From contig NC_134367.1 in assembly GCF_035582795.1 (NCBI RefSeq), positions 83,125,062-83,189,061 on the forward strand: a stretch of DNA of 64,000 bases. Direction: 5' to 3'. This stretch comes from Mycteria americana. Its lineage: Eukaryota > Chordata > Aves > Ciconiiformes > Ciconiidae. Shown here piece after piece: positions 20,701 through 64,000 of this stretch. A program made the translations under genes and the position numbers. Below the pieces are notes generated by a model. That model was not told the origin of the DNA, did not search any database, and saw only the letters and a program-made list of their open reading frames with translations. Position 1 is the stretch's first letter. The number at the start of each line of letters is the position of its first letter.

Positions 20701-22556
20701 TGCCCCCTTTATCAGGGGGCATTTATAAATCAGTTGCTACGGCGTAGTTTTAAAAAGTTACATAGATTACAAATAAACACATAGTTTTCAAGAACCTTTA
20801 TACATCATCTTTTTTAATTAGATTAGCTTTACAAGCAACTTGAGAGCTCTTTCATAATGAACACTGCTTTTCAAATTACACAACTTTATAGGCAACCTGT
20901 AAATGAATCCTGAATTTCTTTGCCTGCTATAGATAAAGGTCTCATATTGTACAGCCGGCTAACATCATGAATAAAAATAGCATTATGAAGCTTTATCTTT
21001 AACCAGGACTAGACACATACAGATCATAAGACAGTTTAAAAAATAGTTTTAAAACAAGGACCTGCTTGGTGATGCTCAAGACTGAATATTCAACCGACAT
21101 GAAATGAACAGTTTCTAAAGGACATTGAAGAAATGGCTGACCTGATTTGTTGACCCTATTGTAATGACTTACATGGAGTGAAAAATTAAGCACTTTTTAA
21201 ACCTGTCTGGCAAGCACAAACCTACAGTGTGATTAGAATTTGATACGCCATGTAACTGCAGAAGCTTGAATTACAGAGGGACTGAAATGAGTTTAAAGGC
21301 TTATGCTTACATTTCTAAAATAAAACCAACCAAACCTCCGTTAAAGTAGTACTTAAAAGAAGATAAAGTAGAAGAGGTGGCTTTTTTGCTTGTTTCATTG
21401 GTAGCCTAAATGCACTGCAGACCAGACAGTAATGAAGATTTGCACTCCTTGGCCAGGTTGGCAGAGGCACTTACAGTAAAGGTATCCTGTCTGTTTTTCT
21501 GGGAAGAAAAGAGGAAAGAGGAAGAGAACTGTAAAGGGCAAGAACTTACTAAAAAAAGGAAAAGCGAAATCAAAACAAAACTGGGATTTCTGTTGGTTCT
21601 CCTAAATGATATACCAATACTGAATTTCTCCCCCTTCTGTCAGTTTGTTACTAAACAATTAGCTTTTTCATGTTTTACATGAACAATAGTAATCTTTTTA
21701 ATAAAAAATTACTGAGCTTTCCATAGAAAAGGTCTCTAATTGAATACAAACTATACAGATGCTAAAATTGTCACAAGTTGTAATATATACAGAAATATTT
21801 CTGTACACTCACATTGTTTTGGCTAAGTAAGGAAATGAGGGACAGATAGAAAACTGCAGTGGATAGGCTGATCAACCCCCAAACTCCTGTAAATATGAAT
21901 GCTGTCTTTTATAGGTTTGCTTTTGTTTTCTCAAGCTTTTAAAGCTCAGGAAAAAAAAAGAAAGAAGAAGAAAAAAAAATAATCAGTGTCCAAAACATCC
22001 ATTTCTTAAAAATAAGAATATCAAAGTTTCTGCACATCTCACTTTTATTCTGTGATGTCCTCTCTCCTTGATAAAATAAAAACAATATAAAAGAAAGTAA
22101 ATGTTTTCTTACTAAATATATACCTCAGTATTGATCAAAGGGCAGTGCCTTTTTTGGGAAATCCGTCAGCACAGTGAAAACCTAAAGATGTATTGCACAA
22201 GGAGCCTACAGTGATGCACTTCAGCTTCAGTGTGCTGACCATCTCCTTGATACTATATAATAGCTCAAGGTGTCAACTTACAGACTGCACAGGACACCAA
22301 CATTTGAAAAGGAAATTAAAAAAAAGTGAGTTTTAGATATTCTATTAACTTATATACAAAGGAAAGGGGGGTGGCAAGTATTCTTTAGAAAAGGGAGAAA
22401 GCTCAAAATTTTCTGTCAAGTACATAAGGAGGTTCTGGGTACCTCTAATGGACTAGGAAAGCCCTTGTATATTCTTGTAACTTGATGGTATTTACCAGGT
22501 CCCCAAAGCCAATGACAGCAACCGATAGTGTCAAGTTCACTTAGTGCCAGTCACTT

Positions 22557-22642
22557 AAAAAAACCAAACCAAACCAAACAAACAAACAAAAAAAAAAAAC
22601 AAAACAAAAAAACCAAACAAAAAAAAACAAAGAAGAGACAGA
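22557..22642 (+). repeat. Simple CAAA/CCAAA-rich repeat
   Basis: AACCAAACCAAACCAAAC is followed by CAAACAAACAAA and A-runs. It is low complexity, within the proposed EGLN1 3'UTR. Confidence 0.85.
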
Positions 22643-22981
22643 AACTTCCCCTCTGTGGATTCAACATACAAAACCACAAACTGAATGTTACTAATAGCGA
22701 GATACTAACTTGCTTCTGTTAATAAGGTTCAAGAGGACATAGTCAAAAAAACAATACAGCAGCAATCTTTGAAAGTTAAGATTAGTGTGAGATATGATAT
22801 AAAACAATCAGGTTTTTAGTTGGTAATTAAAGTGCTCCTTTTCTGACTTAAGGTGTAAAGAAAATTAAAGTGATTATCAGTTACTGGCAATCCTTACATT
22901 AAATTAGGTCTTTCATGGCAGAGGAGAACAGTATGAACAGTTTTACAAAAATAGATCCATGTTATTTTGGAGAATACTGTA

Positions 22982-23042
22982 ATTTTTTTCTTTTTTTTTT
23001 TTTTTTCAGTTTTTCTTTTTTTTTCTTTTTTTTTTTTTTTAA
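22982..23042 (+). repeat. Poly-T/TTTTC low-complexity tract
   Basis: This is a long T-rich stretch broken by single C, G or A, giving an A-rich tract in the EGLN1 transcript sense, about 420-480 bases after the stop. Confidence 0.85.
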
Positions 23043-23458
23043 GACTCAATTTTGATAAACTGTACCTGGTCATACAAAAATTACCCAAAATTCAAACTTT
23101 TACCATATAAAAAAAGGGAGAGATGAATTGGATTCAGCTGGATGACAGGTCTGGCAAAATATAAGGATGGACAAATTCTATGTAGGGCACTTATTTATGT
23201 CCAGATGCATATGCTGTTTCTTACTGATTGCTTATCTTCTTCACATAAGCAGTCACAGGCCTGGAGTCACAATCACATAGTACAATGCTTCAGCAGTCAA
23301 AGAACCTTCTATTTGATGCAACATTGAAACACTGCTTCTTTATTAAAATGTTGGTTTGCTGTTGATTTTCCTTTATCTTGTTATTCACATTCAAAAGTTA
23401 ATAGATAGCATCAAGATTTATCAGGGAGAATAGCAAGGGGAGTTGCTAAATCAAAGGC

Positions 23459-58885
<35,427 letters not shown>

Positions 58886-59230
58886 TCACTGCATCATGGC
58901 CGCCCGGCTCCGCCGCGGCCCCCTCCGCCTCCGCCGGCCCGCGGCCTCCTTCGGGGCGGCCGGGCGCGCGGCTGCCGCGGGGGCCCGCGCCGCCCTCCCT
59001 GCGCCGCTAACGCCGCTAGCGCCGCCTCATCGCCGCCCCGCCGGCGGCGGCGCGGCCGAGAGGGAGAGCGGCGGCGGGGAGCAGCCGGCTGGCGCGGTGG
59101 CGGGGCTGCCTTCCGCTCCCCGCCGGCCTCTCTGCCCAGTGCGCGGGCCGGCGCGGCCGCCGCCTCTCCCGCCGCGCCTCCGCCGCTGTGTCGGGGCGAG
59201 GAGGAGGCGCCACTCTCGCGGCCCGCTTTG

Positions 59231-59235
59231 CACGT
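59231..59235 (-). promoter_or_regulatory. EGLN1: Candidate HIF response element in the EGLN1 promoter
   Basis: The minus strand reads GGCGTACGTGCAAAG; ACGTG matches the RCGTG core. It lies about 460 bp upstream of the EGLN1 ATG. A functional HRE in the CpG-island promoter is established for mammalian EGLN1. Equivalence of this site is inferred from position and sequence only. Confidence 0.4.
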
Positions 59236-59770
59236 ACGCCACTTCCAGCCCGCCAGCGCCGCCGGCGCGTCAGGCGGGCGGGGCCGCGCCGCCAGGCGGG
59301 CGGGGCCGGCACGGGGCAGGCCGCGCCGCACCGCCCGGAGGGGCCGGTCGGCCGCGCCGCACCGCCGCAGCCGCGGGGCCCAGCCCCGGCGCCGAGCGCA
59401 GGGACAGGCCTCGGGCCGGGGCCGGGCGGCCTCGGCCGGGGAGCCCCTGCGGTGGCGGGAGGGCGGGCGGGCGGAAGCGGCCCCCCGAGGCCCGCGGCCT
59501 CCCCGGCCGCCTCCGCCGCGGATCCACGCCGCCAGGGACGGGGGGAAACTCTGCTGTGGGGTGTCACCGGTCTGGGCTGCCCGGGACGCCCCTGCCGCCC
59601 CCGGGTGGGCGGTAGGTCGCTAATCCGTGGGTGCCCTTGTCCCTGTCCCCAGCGGCGAGCTGCCCCTCTGCCCCCCCCGGGTTGAGCGGAGGGGCTGCGG
59701 GCCCGCCGCAGGTGAGGCGCGGCACCGAGGAGCAGGAGGGGCGCCGGGCTGACTTGGAAGCCGGGCGCTG

Positions 59771-62700
59771 TGGCCTTGAGTGACAGGGAGGGTGGCGGAG
59801 GCGGCACCCGGCCACGGTGGAGGGCCAGGTTTTGTCACTCCCGTAGGCCCCAAAATATCCCCCCCGGATAGCTGGCAGAGCGGGAGGCTCGCTGGCTCCC
59901 TCGTAAATAACCTGTGGCTTGTGTCCCACCTAACTCGGTGGTAACGAAGGCCGGAGTCAGGCTGGTTAAGAACAAGAAAAAGCAAAATGCAGGAAGAAGG
60001 AGCAGGTGATGTGGCTGCTAAAACCAGGAGAGGCCAGGAGTTGGGGCCAGCGCCATGATCAACATGGCAAAGCCCCTGACAGGAAAAAGGAAGCTGGTTC
60101 GGCAGAGCAGCGCCAGTGAAGGGACGAAGGTCCCGACGGTCATGTCGGCTGTCAGAAGCCACACGAGGACCTGGACTCCTCTGAGGTGGCATGTAAGCTC
60201 CGATAGATCCGGCTTAGCCATGGCTTTGCTTGCTTGTAGTAGATGTTAGGAAAGTGGAATGCATCCTGTAATTTCCTGCGATACAGCCCAACATGGTGGT
60301 CAGTGCCTCAGAGCCTCATGGTAAGCCGGGGCAAAGACTCCTCCCGGGCTGGGGGTTCTCCTGCGCAACCCCTCGGAGAACCATTTGGTGAGCAGACAGC
60401 AAGTGTTCGCTCCATGGGCTGGGCTGGTGAGAGGCAGCACCTGCAGTTGGTGTGCACTGCCTGTAAGTTAAGAAAATCCATTCTAAAGTCCAAGAAGTGT
60501 CAAATACATTATGAGCCAATATGTGGATCTGGAGGTAGAAAGGTGAAATGAGTCTTCTGGTTGGTAACCGATATGCTGCTACAGGCTTTTGTGTGATTTT
60601 GGATAAATCCGTTTTTCTTTGCCACTGTAGAAGAGGAATAGTAATGCTTTCGCTCCTCACAGGCTGTTGTTAGGCTTAAGACTGTAATATACTTGTATTA
60701 TAGTGAGATGGCTTTATGCACACAATTAAAATGGTTTGGTTCTTATCATCTCTCTATATAGAACTGGATTTAAAATTAACTGACATAGCAATAAGACTTG
60801 GAGGAATGTTAGGCACTGCACATACTACGTGAAGGATGTAAAAGGAGAAAAAAAGTGTGCCAAGGCTACAAACACCTGTGGTACATACACAGAAAATGAG
60901 AAGGAAAAACAGGGTGAATTATTAGAAAGGCAAAAGGAGTACTGAGAGGACAAGGTCATGAGAGCCCAAAGGATGAGGTTTCAAGGTGAATGTGATCAGC
61001 AAGCTCCAAGGCTGAAATAAAAAAAAAAAAAATAAGCCAAATGAACTGGAAAAGCTGGGAACTAAAACCAGATAGAGTTGCAGATTAGTAATTTCTTTGT
61101 TCATTGCTGTTAAAGGGAGGAAAATACAGTGGTAGAGGCAGAAGGAAGTGCGTTAAAAACAAGTTTTAAGTCCAGAGCGTAAAGTGGACAGATTTTTAAT
61201 CTAGGTTTAATGAGAGTTGTTCTTTAACTACAGGTATATGAGGTACATCAGAAATACTAGGCTAGGCATTCCTCTAGCTTGCTTTAAACTGAGATTAATG
61301 CAACTCAATTCCTTGGACTTGCAGCATTGTTAAACCGGGCTAAATGAGAAGAGAGTTGAGGCTGTTATATTCAAAAACTTCGGAAATGCAAACAATGACG
61401 TTCTGCCAGAAAGAAACTGAAGAGTTAAAGACCTTTTGCATTTGTTGCATACTCCTTCAGCAAACATAATGGAGATGAAAGTCACAGATTCGAAAATAGT
61501 CCAACAACAAAATAAGTAAGAAAAGGACCAAGGTACAAATATGGTGCCTGGCTAAAACCTAATGATAGTTATTAATTCATGGGCTATTTTGGCTTCAAAA
61601 GTCTTTTGTTCTTTCCCTCTCTTTCCAACATGTCTTTTGGTATGCAATTAAAGGTCTTGGTCTTAGTTTTTACATTTGCTAATGTGCTGAGCTACTTCGG
61701 GTTGTCTTGACATACTGTTCCCCAGCGTGGTCAACAGAAATACCAAGTTCAACAAAATCCATCTTCGGGTATATGAAGCGTTTGCCGTATTTTATGATTA
61801 TAGCACTTCACCAGCAGCACAAAACAATGTAACGAAGGTTGTTGTCCAGTGACAAAGCTGCAGAAAAGAGTGGTGGTGGTAAGGAAACTCTGGAAGACAA
61901 TTAGTATTTATATTACAATAGCGTCTACAACATGCTAGAAATATTTTCCAAGCATATAAAGACTCTATTCATTGCCAAAGAGCTTGTTCCTTAAAAGACA
62001 GCATAAGGACAAAGCACAACGAAAAGCAACATACGGTGTACAAAGAAAATTACCACCGTGATGGTCACCAAAACTGAGGGGGAAGGGACTTCCTCTTTCT
62101 CCTTTTCTGCTGGTTACTCTTCACTTGCTCCCTAACATGGCATTTCCAAGATAGCTAATTTATTGTCTGTGTCAGGTAATGTGGGAAAAGGACTCGACTG
62201 GTGACTAGGTAATGATGAGATGTTGCTTTGCAGAGAAAGCAGATGAAAAGTCTTTAAAGTAATACCAGTCATGATGAGGATGTTGTGGGATAAACTTAAT
62301 GCAACGTCGTAGTGTTTTTTTGTCACCACTTAGATATGGATCTGATATGTTTATTAGAAATGCAAAGAAAAAAAAATGGGTTGGTCAATGAATAACTGTC
62401 CTGTTTTCATTAAGTAGTAATAATAGCTGCATTTATACCATGCTTTATATGTTTTGAGTACTGCAGCGGTAAGGTTGTATAAGCAACTGAAAAAGAATCT
62501 TTGAAGCCCAGGGAGAGGGGAGAATGCAGAATAACAAGATTAGAGAAGTTTAATTCACAGAACAAAATCAGCTTAGAAATAAAGTTTAATAAAAAGTAAT
62601 CTCATCTTCAGGTAGTTTTGCTGTGAACAGGAAAAAAGTCCCTGGGACTCCAGGCTAAGTTTTTCACTGCTGCCAGAAGGCCACTTGGAAGCTACACATG

Positions 62701-64000
62701 CTCCTGAGGTTGTTGGTGGTGTAAGGCATCAGACAGATGTGTGTCCACAACAGTGTCATGATTAAAATTCAGAACCTGGGGGCTTGTAGCATTTGCTCTC
62801 TTCCCCCCAGACCACTCCACCATGTTCTTCAGCCTGACGGCTCTTATTCCACTTAAACCATTGTTCACTGATCTCAACAGTGGCATTTTTCAAGCTTGCT
62901 TTTCATACTAGCAAGTGAACTGTAACAGGTTTGCAGCTTTCCAAATAAAACTAGAGAACTGTTTGTCTTGAGTTGGATTCTCTGTTAAACTCACTTCCTT
63001 TCTAATCAGGACAAACTGTACAAAGTACATCCACAAGGCTATGCAAGTGCTCCTTTGTTGAACGCACGCTCTTTTCCTGAGGTACTCAAAGGGTTAGCGT
63101 GGTTTATTCATCTCCCAAATACCTCCCCTGCCCCCTGTTTCTGCGAAGCCAGGAAAGGGTCACCCAGTAGAGGTGATCAGGAGGCTGTAGGGTTGTCGGC
63201 TGGCTGTGCTAGCGCCGACCATTACAGAGGAGCACACGACCGCAGGGTCCCGTCAAGTCACTCCCTGGCCAGCACAAGCTAAGGGGTCTCAGCAGTTTTC
63301 AAGATCCAGGCTTCAGCTCTCTGATAATGCCAAGAGCTTGATATTCTCCTGTCACAGTATGAAGTGGCACACAGCCCTTGGGACAATGGAGGATCAGGCT
63401 CAGAGCCCTGAAAATAATCCGCACTACCCTGGACCACCTCCTATCCTGTTTAGTGCTTGTTGATGCCATTGTAGTTTCCTTAGAAGTTTTTGCTGAAATA
63501 AAGTAGCAGAATAATTTGGTTGTTTATCACTGAATATCATAATGGTGTAATGTTTAAAGGAAAAACCTTTCATTATAATCTGAGATTACAAGGGTTGGGC
63601 TAAATTATAAGGAGAAGTATTCTCCATTACTTTGTGTAAATTTGTGTTTAATATTGTGTTTAATATTGTGGGATTCCTCCGGGCTCTTCAACTAAAATTG
63701 TTTTTGCTGTCCCTGAATCTGTCTGAAATGATACGCATTTGCTTCTGTGGGAATATAGCCTATTTTTATTACACCAAAAATATGGTTAGGGTTGATCCAG
63801 AGAGATTTATACATATTAAAATATTTGACTACTTTAATAACTTTATTCATATTTAAAGAAAAATGAATTATGCTAGTGAAGTACAAGACAATGTCTTTTT
63901 TTTTCTTTCTTTCTTTTTTTTTTTTTAAACTGAAAATGCTGCTACCAGATGTCTATATCTGTAAAGCTATGGAAATGCAGCAGAACTTAGAAAATGCTCA
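59771..64000. other. Intergenic sequence upstream of EGLN1
   Basis: GC content falls quickly after the island. Open frames (for example near 60.0-60.5 kb and 62.7-62.9 kb) lack domains, conserved starts or splice support. The final 100 bases contain a T-rich tract (63,893-63,926). By human synteny the next gene would be TSNAX, but none of its exons is recognised here. Confidence 0.6.

Larger units (their letters stand above)
20701..23458 (-). other. EGLN1: EGLN1 3' untranslated region (extent estimated)
   Basis: About 2.7 kb of AT-rich sequence follows the EGLN1 stop. A canonical AATAAA occurs early (plus TTTATT at 23339-23344), and non-canonical signals occur at the far end: ATTAAA at 20818-20813 and GATAAA inside a hairpin loop at 20713-20708. 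The GT/T-rich minus-strand sequence beyond 20,700 fits a polyA downstream element. The mammalian EGLN1 3'UTR is also kilobases long. The true end needs transcript data. Confidence 0.4.

Noticed and set aside
60018-60551. Open frames on both strands near 60.0-60.5 kb
   Set aside because: No recognisable domain, no consistent splice sites and no match to the expected neighbour TSNAX.

Overview
This is a vertebrate nuclear window, most likely from a bird. The coding exons match EXOC8, SPRTN and EGLN1 in the order and orientations known from human 1q42. The interspersed repeats are CR1-type LINE fragments, one with the typical 8-base terminal repeat, plus a common avian interspersed repeat. I see no Alu, L1 or MIR-like elements. 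A turtle or crocodilian is possible but less likely.

Layout. (1) 1-2268, minus strand: the 5' two thirds of EXOC8 (exocyst Exo84 subunit). Exon 2 runs off the left edge. (2) 2269-2723: a 455-bp GC-rich head-to-head promoter shared with SPRTN, with four NRF1-type palindromes and a GGGGC array. (3) 2724-7653, plus strand: SPRTN (DNA-protein crosslink protease), five coding exons totalling 499 codons, with a 3'UTR reaching two polyA signals near 9.2-9.3 kb. (4) About 9.3-20.7 kb: intergenic DNA between two convergent genes. It holds an exact 61-bp tandem duplication, a CR1 fragment, an orphan CpG-rich island near 16.7 kb and one unexplained ORF near 20.0-20.3 kb. (5) 20.7-58.8 kb, minus strand: EGLN1 (PHD2, the HIF oxygen-sensing prolyl hydroxylase), five coding exons totalling 441 codons. 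Intron 1 is about 28 kb and carries four interspersed-repeat fragments. (6) 57.5-59.8 kb: the EGLN1 CpG-island promoter with a candidate HIF response element. (7) 59.8-64 kb: upstream intergenic DNA with no gene that I can support.

The three genes are not an operon and act in different processes: exocytosis, DNA-protein crosslink repair and oxygen sensing. EXOC8 and SPRTN probably share regulation through the bidirectional promoter. SPRTN and EGLN1 converge tail to tail. All splice sites below were assigned by reading frame, phase and similarity to the known mammalian proteins as I remember them; no alignment was run. I found no clearly new multi-gene system. The most useful leads are an intron in EXOC8 (single-exon in mammals), a degenerate PIP box in SPRTN, the clustered NRF1 sites, and the unexplained ORF and orphan CpG patches between and within the genes.
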